64,000 bases of DNA from Pancytospora philotis (Eukaryota; Microsporidia). Under the pieces are notes generated by a model. That model was not told where the DNA came from, did not search any database, and saw only the letters and a list, made by a program, of their open reading frames with translations. A program made the position numbers and the translations under genes. The stretch spans positions 1-64,000 of the forward strand of contig JALRLY010000258.1 in the NCBI GenBank assembly GCA_023647555.1, in the 5' to 3' direction. This document shows positions 27,692 through 37,598 of this stretch, in pieces (position 1 is the first letter of the stretch; every line of letters starts with the position of its first letter).

Positions 27692-29050
27692 ATGATCGCA
27701 GACTTGGGGAAGTCCATAGGCGGCACGCTGCAGGGCCTGTTCAGCCGCCCTGTGAACGACGCGGCGGTCGATGACGCCATCAAGAGCATCTGCATGACGC
27801 TCATCCGACACAACGTGAATCCGCTCTACGTCGCGAAGCTGCGGGACGACGTCAAGGCGCGCGTTGCGCAGATGCCCGCGCAGTCGAACGCGAACAAGGC
27901 GCGGATGGTGCAGAAGGCGGTCTTTGGGGCGCTGGTGGAGCTGCTGAGCCCCGGGACCAAGCCGTACGCCGTCCAGCGCGGGCGGTGCAACGTCGTTGCG
28001 TTTGTGGGGCTGCAGGGCTGCGGCAAGACGACGTCGATCTGCAAGTACGCGCTGCACTACAAGAAGAAGGGCGTGAAGGTCGGGATCGTGTGCGCTGATA
28101 CGTTCCGTGCCGGCGCATTCGCGCAGGTGCGCCAGAACGCCACCAAGATCGGAGTGCCGTACTTCGGCTCGGGCGAGGCGGATCCCGTCGAGGTCGCGCG
28201 GCAGGGCGTTGCGCGCTTCCGCAAGGCCGACTTTGAGCTGATCCTCGTGGATACCAGCGGCCGGCATGTCCAGGAGGGTGCGCTGTTCGAGGAGATGCGC
28301 GGGCTCGTGGCGGCCGTGCGCCCGGACAACATCGTGTTCGTCATGGATGCGGGTATCGGCCAGTCGGCCGAGGACCAGGCGCGCGGCTTCCGCGATGCTG
28401 TGGCGGTCGGCGGCATCATCCTCACGAAGCTGGATGGCGCAGAGAAGGCCGGCGGTGCGCTGAGCTCCGTCGCGGCGACCCGCTGCCCGATCGAGTTTGT
28501 GGGTGTCGGCGAGGCGATGGAGGATCTGGAGGAGTTCAACGCCAAGCGCTACGTATCGAAGCTGCTGGGCATGGGCGACATCGAGGGCCTGATGGAGGCG
28601 ATAGGCACGCTGGACATCGACCAGGAGGAGCTGGCGGAGAAGATGACGACCGGCAAGTTCAAGCTCGCGGATTTCAAGAAGATCTGCAAGCAGTTTCTTG
28701 GGCTCGGCCCGGTGTCCAAAATGCTGGGGATGATGCCCGGCATGCAGAACCTGCCAATCCCCGACGAGTCGAAGTTCAAGCGGATCTGCTACATCTTCGA
28801 CTCCTTCAGCAAGTCTGAGCTGGGCTCCAACGGCGAAATCTTCGCGCGGCAGCCGAGCCGGATAACACGCGTGGCGCGCGGCAGCGGCTGCTCCGAGGAC
28901 GAGGTGAAGGGCATGATTCTGAACTTCAAGCAGATGAACAATGTGATGAAGACTGTCCTCAATAACCCGATGCTGAGCAACATGATGAGCGGAATGTCCG
29001 AGAGCATGGGAGGCGGATCGTTCGACAACTACATGGAGGACCTCAACTAA
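27692..29050 (+). CDS. SRP54: Signal recognition particle 54-kDa subunit
   Basis: GTPase of the signal recognition particle that binds signal sequences and targets ribosomes to the ER. The 452-aa product has an N domain, a G domain with the P-loop GLQGCGKTTS (about 106-115), DTFRAGAF, DTSGRH and TKLDGAEKAGG, and a Met-rich M domain (MLGMMPGMQN; MNNVMKTVLNNPMLSNMMSG) that binds signal peptides and SRP RNA. It is about 50-90 residues shorter than most eukaryotic SRP54 proteins. The start follows AAAATTTTG plus CCAGGG. The abundance of predicted secreted proteins nearby fits an active co-translational export route. Confidence 0.97.
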   Translation: MIADLGKSIGGTLQGLFSRPVNDAAVDDAIKSICMTLIRHNVNPLYVAKLRDDVKARVAQMPAQSNANKARMVQKAVFGALVELLSPGTKPYAVQRGRCNVVAFVGLQGCGKTTSICKYALHYKKKGVKVGIVCADTFRAGAFAQVRQNATKIGVPYFGSGEADPVEVARQGVARFRKADFELILVDTSGRHVQEGALFEEMRGLVAAVRPDNIVFVMDAGIGQSAEDQARGFRDAVAVGGIILTKLDGAEKAGGALSSVAATRCPIEFVGVGEAMEDLEEFNAKRYVSKLLGMGDIEGLMEAIGTLDIDQEELAEKMTTGKFKLADFKKICKQFLGLGPVSKMLGMMPGMQNLPIPDESKFKRICYIFDSFSKSELGSNGEIFARQPSRITRVARGSGCSEDEVKGMILNFKQMNNVMKTVLNNPMLSNMMSGMSESMGGGSFDNYMEDLN

Positions 29051-29252
29051 TCGCGGTGAGTATTATTGCTGTTATTGGTGGATGGGTTAAAATGCACGGC
29101 CTGCTGATACATTGCCTTCTACAATAAATTACTTACATTGCACTGCTATTTTTACAGTACCATTCTGATGATCTGATAAATCTGCTTTATTTTAAAGAGC
29201 TTTTCGCCTACAACAATTTCGATGCGAATGCGTATTTACTTCTTCTTTGCCA

Positions 29253-29783
29253 TCAGTTCGCGTTTACTATCTTGCAGCAGCGTGCGAGGAACTCGATCCC
29301 CTCCTCCCCCAGGCAGATGAGCTCGGCGATGCTCTCGCGGATCCTCTCCATGTAGAGCAGGTTGGACTTCTTCCGCATGACGAGCTGGTGGATGCACATG
29401 CGCGTGTCCTCGTCCTGCGCCCCGTGGAAATCGTCGATCAGCTTCTCGATCCGGAGGTGCTCGCGCCGGATGATTTCCAGCAGGCAGAAGGACTGCGTGC
29501 GCAGCTGCTTGCACTGCAGCGGCGCGAGGAACTTCGCGCGGAGACCAGGCGTATCGAAGGAAAAGCACACGGTGTCGGCCTGCTTGGTGAGGTACGCATC
29601 CTTATCGGGGTTGGGCGTGTACGTCCTGTGGTTCGTGGAGCACTCGACCTTGCGGATGAACTCAGAGAGGATGTTCGCCTTGTCCACCCCGCTGATGCTG
29701 TAGTTAGCCGCCGGCTCTGCAGCGCGCCACATGCGCTTTCTCTTCTCCGGCTGCTGCGACGCAGCAAAGTTTTGCTCTGCCAT
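29253..29783 (-). CDS. Hypothetical protein, possibly nuclear
   Basis: A 176-aa product with an N-terminal basic patch (PEKRKRMWR, about 13-21). A mixed middle region is followed by a long C-terminal helical region (LLEIIRREHLRIEKLIDDF, MRKKSNLLYMERIRESIAEL). There is no signal peptide or membrane segment. GC-rich coding and the start context AAAAATCACCGCCCG put it with conserved genes. I do not recognise the family; a transcription or chromatin subunit would fit the basic patch and helices. The frame upstream of 29783 is open but adds only AT-rich leader sequence. Confidence 0.7.
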   Translation of the reverse strand: MAEQNFAASQQPEKRKRMWRAAEPAANYSISGVDKANILSEFIRKVECSTNHRTYTPNPDKDAYLTKQADTVCFSFDTPGLRAKFLAPLQCKQLRTQSFCLLEIIRREHLRIEKLIDDFHGAQDEDTRMCIHQLVMRKKSNLLYMERIRESIAELICLGEEGIEFLARCCKIVNAN

Positions 29784-30038
29784 CGGGCGGTGATTTTTGC
29801 TGCGATAAGTAGACATCCGGGGATGCCATGTATCGTGAATCGGTGATTGTAGTAAAGCATAAAGCATGGCACTGTATCAGCATGCCACTAAGCAAGTAAA
29901 CTGCGGTCCGTAAACGGCACTGCGGAAATGCAATAAAAGATAGGCGCTTCCAGCAGCATCCATATTCACAACATGGGGATATCATAACCAGCTACAATAA
30001 AAATGCGGGCTATACCATTTTTTAAGAAGTATTTAATC

Positions 30039-32054
30039 TTAAACGATCGTTTCTGCACCATGCTGGGGCACTCGTCTAGGCGACGGCGGCCCCTGCTTCG
30101 TGCGGCGTATCGCGCACTGGACCAGATTAGCCAATACTTTACGCCGCTTGACTTGCGCTTCAAAAACTTCGTCACGAGCTTGTCCCTTGTAGTCGGCGCC
30201 CGCTAGATTATTGATCATACTTGGCGCCATATGTTTCCTAGCGACAATATGGTCAAACTCTTTCAGACCCACCCAGTCAGTCTCATCAAGGGGATACTTA
30301 TACAAGGAAAGAGACAGCAACTCGTTGATTGATTTTGCATTGAAGCATAATGGCTGTAACTCTCCTGCATGAACAAGTTCCAGATCCTGCGGGTGCTTCA
30401 CGTTCGCTGCAGCAAGCGCACTCATTACACCCTGGCCGGTGGCGGAAAGGCGAGAATCTAATAGCATACCATACTGCTCAGCATAACGCTTGGCTCCCTC
30501 GAAAAACTTGTCGAAATCATCCGGTAGAATACTATCGATGGGGTTGAAAAAGTCGGTATTCAGATATTTACGATGGTATAGCAGCGAGTTGTAAAGCGCT
30601 ATTAATCTCGTAATGGATAAAGCCCGCCTGGGGCTCTTCGCAAATGCATCATCGGACGACAGCAGTCTCACTATCACATCCCTGCTGAGGTCAGGATTCA
30701 TTTCGTTCAAAAAGATGAAAACATTCGAGCATCCGTCTTCTGCGAAAGTCTCCGCCAGGTTGATAGTAGCTTTCATATCCGTAAGTGCAAGGAAATTGTT
30801 AAAGCTGAAATCATCCGTCGCTAGTGCTTTGGAACCAGCAGAAAAGAATTCATCGAACTTGGGGAATTTCTCGTTGGCTCCCTCTCTAAACTCCTTGCAT
30901 ATCGCGCGGAAATCGTGCTCCTCATCCGAGGCATACGTCCGATCGAACACTGCCAAGAAATCGCACAGCGCATCGCACGCCACTTTGTGAGAAGGGAGTG
31001 CGGGCGCTGCAGCGGTCGGTATGACCTCCCAGTCCTTCAACTCATCGGCGTGTTCCGGCTCGTCTGGACGCACCGGATCTGAACGATTTGGCTCCTCAGG
31101 ATGCAGCAGCTTTGCTACACGCTTCACGCGCGCCTGCCACTCCTGTTCCTCCTGCTGCGTCATTTGCCTATGATGCTCCAGGTTCTCCCAGTGCTTCTGC
31201 AGATCTTCCTGACGCTTCAGATTCTCCTGGTACTCCTGTTCCAGTTCCTCGCGATGCTTCTGCTCCTCCTGGCGCTTCAGATCCTCCTGGTGCGTCTGTC
31301 CCTCGCGGCGCGTCTGCTCCTCGCGGCGCATCTGTTTCTCGCGATGCTGCTTCAGATTCTCCTGGTACTCCCGTTCCAGTTCTTCGCGATGCTTCTGTTC
31401 CTGCTCCTCGCGGCGCGTCTGCTCCTCGCGTTGCTGCTTCAACTTCTCCTGATGTTCCCGGTGCATCTGCTCGTCGCGATGCCCCTTCACATTCGCCTGG
31501 TGCTCCCGGTGCATCTGCTCCTCGCGATGCTTCCGCGCGAACGCCTCGAGCTGCAATCTCACCTTCTCCTGATGTTCCCGGTGCTCCTGCTCCTGTTCCG
31601 CGCGATGCTTCCGCTCCTGCTCCTCGCGTTGCTTCCGCTCGAACGCCTCGAGCTGCTCTCGCCCATACGCCTCGAGCTGCAGCCTCACCTTCTCCTGGTG
31701 CTCCCGCTGCAGACGATCGTGTTCCTCCGAATGCTCCTGAAGCGGCGACCTCAGCGGCTCTACCGGCGATTTCTGCGGCTGCTCATGCGGCGGCCGCTGC
31801 ACCGGGTTTACCGGCTGCTGAGACGGAGCCTCATAGGAGGCGCTCGGCACCACGTCGAGCTCTCTCTTGCTCGCCGAGGTTGGCGTGGAGCTGCTCGCGG
31901 CCGGCGTGTCAGCGGGTGCTGCCTCAGCCGGCGCAGCGGGCGTCTCCGGTGCGTCCGCGTAGTAGCGGTTGTAGCCCCAGTAGCAGCCGGCGGAGATGCC
32001 ACCCAGCGCCAGAACACTAACGATTCCAATGGTGTATGTCTTCATCGTAGCCAT
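30039..32054 (-). CDS. Membrane-anchored protein with long Gln/Glu/Arg-rich repeat
   Basis: A 671-aa product of unknown function in four parts. An N-terminal hydrophobic segment (about 6-25, IGIVSVLALGGISAGCYWG) acts as anchor or signal. A Pro/Ala-rich linker follows (about 34-105). Then comes a charged Q/E/R/H repeat of roughly 225 residues with units such as HREEQ, REHQEK and REELEQEYQENLK, which should form a long coiled coil or single helix. A C-terminal globular helical domain follows (about 350-640) with a basic tail. The start at 32054 is an ATG three codons before a second Met. The repeat DNA leaves two long antisense frames open; these are artefacts. Confidence 0.8.
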   Translation of the reverse strand: MATMKTYTIGIVSVLALGGISAGCYWGYNRYYADAPETPAAPAEAAPADTPAASSSTPTSASKRELDVVPSASYEAPSQQPVNPVQRPPHEQPQKSPVEPLRSPLQEHSEEHDRLQREHQEKVRLQLEAYGREQLEAFERKQREEQERKHRAEQEQEHREHQEKVRLQLEAFARKHREEQMHREHQANVKGHRDEQMHREHQEKLKQQREEQTRREEQEQKHREELEREYQENLKQHREKQMRREEQTRREGQTHQEDLKRQEEQKHREELEQEYQENLKRQEDLQKHWENLEHHRQMTQQEEQEWQARVKRVAKLLHPEEPNRSDPVRPDEPEHADELKDWEVIPTAAAPALPSHKVACDALCDFLAVFDRTYASDEEHDFRAICKEFREGANEKFPKFDEFFSAGSKALATDDFSFNNFLALTDMKATINLAETFAEDGCSNVFIFLNEMNPDLSRDVIVRLLSSDDAFAKSPRRALSITRLIALYNSLLYHRKYLNTDFFNPIDSILPDDFDKFFEGAKRYAEQYGMLLDSRLSATGQGVMSALAAANVKHPQDLELVHAGELQPLCFNAKSINELLSLSLYKYPLDETDWVGLKEFDHIVARKHMAPSMINNLAGADYKGQARDEVFEAQVKRRKVLANLVQCAIRRTKQGPPSPRRVPQHGAETIV
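31090..31745. repeat. Degenerate short-period coding repeat
   Basis: Within the 30039-32054 gene, 12-40-bp variants of strings such as TCCTCGCGATGCTTC and TTCTCCTGGTACTCC recur. They encode Glu/Gln/Arg/His-rich helix. Variation between units is mostly in multiples of three bases. Confidence 0.75.
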
Positions 32055-32500
32055 GGATGCAAAGTTTTCCCATTTTTTATGTTCCGTTGCCCCCTTTTTA
32101 ATAAAAAGGGGTAAGCACGAATCAAATTGCACGAGAGCGCGCTGCAAATCGCGAATAGCAGCATGGCATGGGCTACCATAAAGGGGAATAGCGCGGCGCA
32201 GTCGCTCAACATCAATACGGGCAGAATTTATAAAAGTGTAGTGCTTAGCTGATCTGTGTAGTGTCTCACCCATCGGACTGCGGCAGTAGCTAAGAAGCGG
32301 TGTGGATTCTTGAATGCAGGTGGCACTATCACAGTGTAACGCTATGAATATAAAGGTAAAGGTAAAGTATTACTGTATGTGCACCCGCAGGTGAGCTTTA
32401 AAATGCTATAATGCAGAATAAATAGTATTACAAACCGCTCCTACCACTTAGCGCACTCAAAGACACATCTTAGTATCCCAACAAATAAATTCCTGAAGAT
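32055..32500. other. Interval without a supported gene
   Basis: Contains short tandem AAAGGT units (TATAAAGGTAAAGGTAAAG near 32348-32366) and AT-rich sequence. No coding frame is supported. Confidence 0.5.
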
Positions 32501-35500
32501 TTATTGTTTGATCTGTGCCTTGTTCTTCCGTAAAACCACCATGCACGAGCGCATGCCCTCGATGATCTTCTGACTGTCCTCCACAGCGCGCTCCGCCTGC
32601 GCAAGCCTAAGCTCGAGAAGGCTCTTCTGGTTGTTGAGCTTTACGATTTCACAAGCGCTCGTGTTCACCTCAGAGGCAGCCACGGTAGATTGATCACCAG
32701 CCTTGCAGCGCACGCACTTCTCGGCAACGACCTGCTTCCACTCATTGGCCTTGAGCGATTCCTTATCTACGATGAATGAGCTCACAAGCTTCTCAGGCAC
32801 CGCGCTGGCAAAGGCGGGTGATAAAACGCACGCCTCCTCTGCGCCCTTCAGCGCCTCCCTGACACGGCCCAGCTCCTCGTTCTCAACGCGCAGCTGCAAT
32901 ACATCGCTCTCTGCCTGGCTCAGTTTAGTGCTGAGCTCCTCGTTCTCGGCGCCCATAGCCGATAGCTTGGCGGCATAGCTCTGCTTGGCGGCACGCAGCG
33001 CCTCGTCGAAGCCCTTTCTGCATTTATCGGCTATTTTCTCGCGAGCGGCTCTGATCGCTTCATCGCACTCCCGGGACTTGGCCTCCATGGCCTCTCTGGC
33101 AATAAGATAGTCCTGCCTGGCAGCAGCAATGGTGCTCTCCCGCTCATTGTAGGCCTCTTCGAGACTGACAATGTGGTTACGCAGCTCCTGGACGGTCGTA
33201 TCAGCAACCTTCTTACCCACTCTGAGGGCCTCGGCCTGCGCAGTAAGCCCAGCATAGTCTGCACTGAGCCGCTCGTTGGCGGATAGCAGCACAGAAAGCT
33301 CCTCCTTGAGCCTCTTCTGCTCACCGATCTCTAGTCTGGCAGCAGCGAGCTCAGAAGCCGACTCATCCAGCATTTTAGCGTAAAACTCGTCCTTCTGTGC
33401 AAGCACATTGAAAAACTCAACCTGGAAAGTTTCAGCAACGGTCTGCACGCACTGCTGAGCAGCGGAAAGATCCTTGCGCAGCGCAGCAATGCTCTGCAGC
33501 GATTTGGCCTGGTCCGCCTCTGCAGCGAAGTCCCGCTTAAGCATCTCGTTCTCTGTCTCAGCCAATCGCAAATCGTTCTGCACCTTTAGATTGGCATTCT
33601 CCAGCTCGATTACCCGCAAATCCATCAATTTACGCTGCTTGCGCTCCTCATCGAGAAGCTGCGCCATCCGTTCAAAGCCAAGGTCCTCGGAGCTGTCAGA
33701 GGCTGTCTGCGCATCGGCCAGCTCCTTCTTGAGCCGCTGGTTCTCGGCCTCGAGCCGCCGCATGTCCGCCTGCATCGCTGCCTTCGCCGCTTTAAACTCG
33801 CTCTCGGTGCTGAACATCTCATCGAGTTTGCTCTGCATCAGCCGAATATTCTCCTTGTACAAAGAGTCGCGCTCCTCGGCAAGCTTGGCAGACATTCCCT
33901 TCTCGTGCTCGAGCTTAGCGCGCAAAGAACTCACAGTCTTGGCCATCTTGGAGCTCTCGCTCTGCAGACCAGCGGACTCAGCCGAGGCCTCCGCAGGCAC
34001 TGCTGCCTCCTTGACAACGGCCACCTCTTTGATGCTCTTCAGCGACTGGATAGAAGCTTCAAGCCCGCTGTTCCGTATCGTCTGGTACTTAAGCTCCTGT
34101 GCAAGGCTCTTCAGCGATTCTTCCTTATCGCTCACGGCGCACTCGAGCTGATCAACCTTTGCAGTGAGCTGGTCATTCTCCAGCTGCAAATCAGAGTTCT
34201 CATCCTTAAGCTTGGCAATCATTCCGGCACTGGCAGCACTGGTGGTCTGCAAAGTCTCGATGCTCTGGCTCAGCTCAAATCCGATGCGCTCTATGTCGGT
34301 CTCTAGGCGTGTCTGATTGGTAGATAAAATACCATTCTCCCTTACAAGCACGTCTCTCTCGCGCTTAAGACCTTCTGCAGCTTTTTCAAGCTCGATACGT
34401 GCACGCTCAGCCTCGGCAAGCTTTTCTTTCAGATCCGCCAGCTCGTTCTCCTTGCAACACAGCACATTGCCAAGATCCTGCTTAACCATAAAGGCAAGCT
34501 CCTCCTCCCTCTTCGCCAGTGAAGACTCAGCGGTCTGGATACGAATCTGGGCCTGGGCCAATTCCTCCTCGCAAGATCCACACTTAGACTCTAGATTGGA
34601 CAGATTCTCACGGAGCGTATGGAGCTCGAGCGAAAGACGGTCATGCTCGTCTCTAAGCACAGGAATTTTGCTGTTCTCGCCACGCAGCGACTCAAGAAGC
34701 GCCTCCTTATCGCCGATCTCGCCGCACCGCCGGGCAATCTCATCGCGCAGCTCCTCGATCTGCAGCTGCAGGCCCTCAAGCACCTTGTCCTTGGCACGCA
34801 GCGCCTCCTCGGCATCCTCTGCGCGCCTTCTGCCAGCATCGAGCTGGCTCTGAAGGGCCTTGATGCTGTTCTCCGACTTCTTAACATCGAGCAGCGGCTG
34901 CACCTTAAGGAAAAGCGACCACCACTTCCAGCGCAGCAGCTGCAGAGACTGCCGTGCGTTGCGCTGGATAAGCAGCACGGCCCGCTTCCGGTCCTCCTCT
35001 ATGGTCTCGCGCCTCTTGGCCATCATCTCGCGCAGATGCATCTGTATGGTGTGGGCCAGGTGGCGGATCTTGTGCTCGCGCAGCTCCTCCAGATCGGCCA
35101 TCACGCCCTGGCGGAAGAACACCAGTGTCTTTCCAATCTTATAGCTGTTTTTATTCAGCTTAAAGCGGCTCACAAGCTCTCTGGTCAGATCGATGGGCAG
35201 CTGCTGCGTATCATCAGAATCGTTGAGCATAAAGTTGTAGCGGGCATTGAAGCTGCTGAAGGAAAGCCGCGTGGGATAGCCCAGCCGAGAGATCCTGATG
35301 CCTTCCAGCACACCATTGCAGCGCAGCTGGTCGAGGACAAGCCCGCGATTGAAAGACTCAGGGCTTTTATGCAGATTGGGCAGAATGCAGCGCACAAAAT
35401 GCGGCTGGGTGGTCTTGAGCGTTTCCATGAGCCATTTGAGGCCCTCGCGATGGCTCTGCGCAACGGTCTTGAACGATCCGCGCTTCACGATGCTGTTGGC

Positions 35501-37270
35501 CTGTCTGCTGCAGTAGGTATCGCTGAGCAGGCCCTCCGCCTCCGAATCCTTGTTCTTCCTGAGCCATCCGCTCACCTCGTACTCCACACGGCCGGCGTAG
35601 TGCTTTATGGCAAACGCATCGCGGAAGGGCACGGCCTCGACATGCGGGACGTGATTGAGCTTGTCGAGCAGCGTTTTATCCGTGGCGCGCGGCATCACAC
35701 ACTCCTCATCGAGGTACGAGAATATTCCGATAGGATTGTACGACTCGATGGTATTGATCGTAGGCTGCAGATCCAGCCCGAAGTCAATAAAGTCCCATTC
35801 GATCGCCTCTGCTCTGTAGATCTCCTGCTCAAGAACGAACATGTGGTGGTTGAAAAACTGCTGGAGCTTCTCGTTCGTGTAGTTTATGCACAGCTGCTCA
35901 AAGGAATTCTCCTTGAAAATTTCAAAGCCAGCGATATCGAGAATGCCAATGTAGTTGTCGCACGGCGCATCGAGCTTGCGGTTGATAACACCGACGAGAT
36001 CGTCGAAGAGCGACTCGTAGAGCGTCTTCATCAGTCCGTCCAGCACCGCGCGCGCCTGCTCGGCCGTGCGGTAGCTCATGAGCCGCTCAGTGCCGGCGCG
36101 CAGCACCTGCGAAAGGAGCCCGGCCTTGAGCCGCTCGTAATCAGCGCTGAGCAGCTTGCACGCCCAGTCGAGCGGATCGTACGCGTCCTGGCCGGTGCGC
36201 ACAGGCGCATAAACAGCCCGGTCATCCGCCTCGGTAAAAACCACATTGGAAAGGTGCAGCACAGCAGCAACGGTCCGGAAGTAGTCCTCGCTCGTGCGCC
36301 CAGCACCGCCCTCAGAAAGACCAAGCTCGCTGAAGGCCCGGCAGAGCACCTCGAACTCCCGCGCGTCATCTACCCCGTCGATCTGGTGCTGCTTGCCGCG
36401 CAGGCAGCCGTAGCTCTCGGGCTCCCGCACCAGCCCAAAGCGCGCGAGCATATCATCGCGGCAGCCAGCCAGCAAGTAGTAGAAAACATGGAAGTTGCGC
36501 TCAGCAGGCGATGCGCTGGACACACGGCTCTTCTCCAGCAGGTACTTCTCGATCTTGGCACCGCAGATGCATCCGCCGCGGAATTTCACCTGTATAAACT
36601 TGCCAAACCGCGAACTGTTGTCATTCTTCACAGTCTTCGCATTGCCGAAGGCCTCGAGCACCGGATTGGTGCAGCCGAGCACCTCCTCGAGCGCAACATG
36701 CGTGTTGCGCACCGCAGGCCGCACATCCTCGCCATTGCTGGCATGCTGGATCTTGCTCACGTACGACAGAAACTCGATCACCTTTTTCGTGTTCTCGGTC
36801 TTCCCGGCACCGCTCTCCCCGGTGATCAGAATGGACTGGTTCGCGCGGTTCGTCAGCATCGCCCGGTACGCCTCGTTCGCAATCCCGTAGATATGCGGCG
36901 CACCCTCGCGGTTCTTCTCGCGCATCACCCGCAGCTTCACCTCGTCACCGTACATGTTCATGCTGCGGTACGGATTCAGCGCCAGCAGGAACAGCCCGGA
37001 GTACGTGTACATCCGCGCGTCCTCGTACCGCATCTCCAGGTTGTGCAACACAGAGGGCTCGTTCAGATGGCTCAGCATGCTCAGATTCTCCACCCGGTCG
37101 AACTTGCTCGGGTTCATCCGGAACACCTCGGCCGCGCGGAAGCTCTCCAGCGCGCTGCTCTGCACGCGCACGGTGTCCCCGTCCTCCTCGACGACGTACC
37201 CCGCCTTGTAGGTCTCGCTCGCGCTGGGCACCCACACCCATTTCTTCTGCTTCGCGTCGGACTCTGACAT
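32501..37270 (-). CDS. Myosin II heavy chain
   Basis: Two-headed conventional myosin, 1589 aa. The motor domain (about 60-760) has the P-loop GESGAGKT (151-158), switch I NDNSSRFGKF (about 216-225) and switch II DIAGFEIF. The SH3-like N-terminal subdomain starts KKWVWVPSASETYKAGYV. A single IQ-like segment follows (AVLLIQRNARQSLQLLRWKWW), then the FLKVQPLL junction. The remaining roughly 770 residues form coiled coil rich in Glu, Lys, Leu and Ser, the dimerising rod. It should act in cytokinesis and cell shape in the proliferative stage. The ATG at 37270 follows AAATTTACGGGC. A long antisense frame (34619-37267) is a shadow. Confidence 0.96.
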   Translation of the reverse strand: MSESDAKQKKWVWVPSASETYKAGYVVEEDGDTVRVQSSALESFRAAEVFRMNPSKFDRVENLSMLSHLNEPSVLHNLEMRYEDARMYTYSGLFLLALNPYRSMNMYGDEVKLRVMREKNREGAPHIYGIANEAYRAMLTNRANQSILITGESGAGKTENTKKVIEFLSYVSKIQHASNGEDVRPAVRNTHVALEEVLGCTNPVLEAFGNAKTVKNDNSSRFGKFIQVKFRGGCICGAKIEKYLLEKSRVSSASPAERNFHVFYYLLAGCRDDMLARFGLVREPESYGCLRGKQHQIDGVDDAREFEVLCRAFSELGLSEGGAGRTSEDYFRTVAAVLHLSNVVFTEADDRAVYAPVRTGQDAYDPLDWACKLLSADYERLKAGLLSQVLRAGTERLMSYRTAEQARAVLDGLMKTLYESLFDDLVGVINRKLDAPCDNYIGILDIAGFEIFKENSFEQLCINYTNEKLQQFFNHHMFVLEQEIYRAEAIEWDFIDFGLDLQPTINTIESYNPIGIFSYLDEECVMPRATDKTLLDKLNHVPHVEAVPFRDAFAIKHYAGRVEYEVSGWLRKNKDSEAEGLLSDTYCSRQANSIVKRGSFKTVAQSHREGLKWLMETLKTTQPHFVRCILPNLHKSPESFNRGLVLDQLRCNGVLEGIRISRLGYPTRLSFSSFNARYNFMLNDSDDTQQLPIDLTRELVSRFKLNKNSYKIGKTLVFFRQGVMADLEELREHKIRHLAHTIQMHLREMMAKRRETIEEDRKRAVLLIQRNARQSLQLLRWKWWSLFLKVQPLLDVKKSENSIKALQSQLDAGRRRAEDAEEALRAKDKVLEGLQLQIEELRDEIARRCGEIGDKEALLESLRGENSKIPVLRDEHDRLSLELHTLRENLSNLESKCGSCEEELAQAQIRIQTAESSLAKREEELAFMVKQDLGNVLCCKENELADLKEKLAEAERARIELEKAAEGLKRERDVLVRENGILSTNQTRLETDIERIGFELSQSIETLQTTSAASAGMIAKLKDENSDLQLENDQLTAKVDQLECAVSDKEESLKSLAQELKYQTIRNSGLEASIQSLKSIKEVAVVKEAAVPAEASAESAGLQSESSKMAKTVSSLRAKLEHEKGMSAKLAEERDSLYKENIRLMQSKLDEMFSTESEFKAAKAAMQADMRRLEAENQRLKKELADAQTASDSSEDLGFERMAQLLDEERKQRKLMDLRVIELENANLKVQNDLRLAETENEMLKRDFAAEADQAKSLQSIAALRKDLSAAQQCVQTVAETFQVEFFNVLAQKDEFYAKMLDESASELAAARLEIGEQKRLKEELSVLLSANERLSADYAGLTAQAEALRVGKKVADTTVQELRNHIVSLEEAYNERESTIAAARQDYLIAREAMEAKSRECDEAIRAAREKIADKCRKGFDEALRAAKQSYAAKLSAMGAENEELSTKLSQAESDVLQLRVENEELGRVREALKGAEEACVLSPAFASAVPEKLVSSFIVDKESLKANEWKQVVAEKCVRCKAGDQSTVAASEVNTSACEIVKLNNQKSLLELRLAQAERAVEDSQKIIEGMRSCMVVLRKNKAQIKQ

Positions 37271-37598
37271 GGTGTTTACTGCCCGTAAATTTTTATGGAA
37301 CCGCCTGTTCGTCAGGGAAACAAACAATTAGGCGTGGAAAATGGCGGCAGCAGAGGGCAAGGTGCAGAACCTGGTAAAATAAGACTAGGGTGGGGACTTA
37401 ATCATACTTACTACTATAAGGTATGTATTAGGCCGTAGCTTCTTTTGATCAGATTTAGATTAGTGTAAACTGTAATAGTACTTGTTACGCTTTGCTGAAT
37501 GAATATTATAAACCCGCAGAGCACCGTTTAATATGAAACTGTAACGAAGGCATAAATACGATTTAAAGACAATGCACATCGACTATTTATTGTACGCT
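37271..37598. other. AT-rich interval without a gene
   Basis: Separates the 5' side of the myosin gene from the 3' end of a secreted-protein gene, both on the minus strand. No coding frame or RNA gene is recognised. Confidence 0.5.

Noticed and set aside
31088..32114. Two long antisense frames (310 and 337 codons) over the charged repeat gene
   Set aside because: Caused by the short-period repeat, which keeps several frames open. One encodes only Leu/Phe/Met strings, the other Ala/Ser/Pro strings.
34619..37267. 882-codon open frame antisense to myosin
   Set aside because: It mirrors the GC-rich third positions of the myosin gene, begins at a non-typical context and its peptide is low-complexity without domains. 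The myosin frame carries all conserved motifs.
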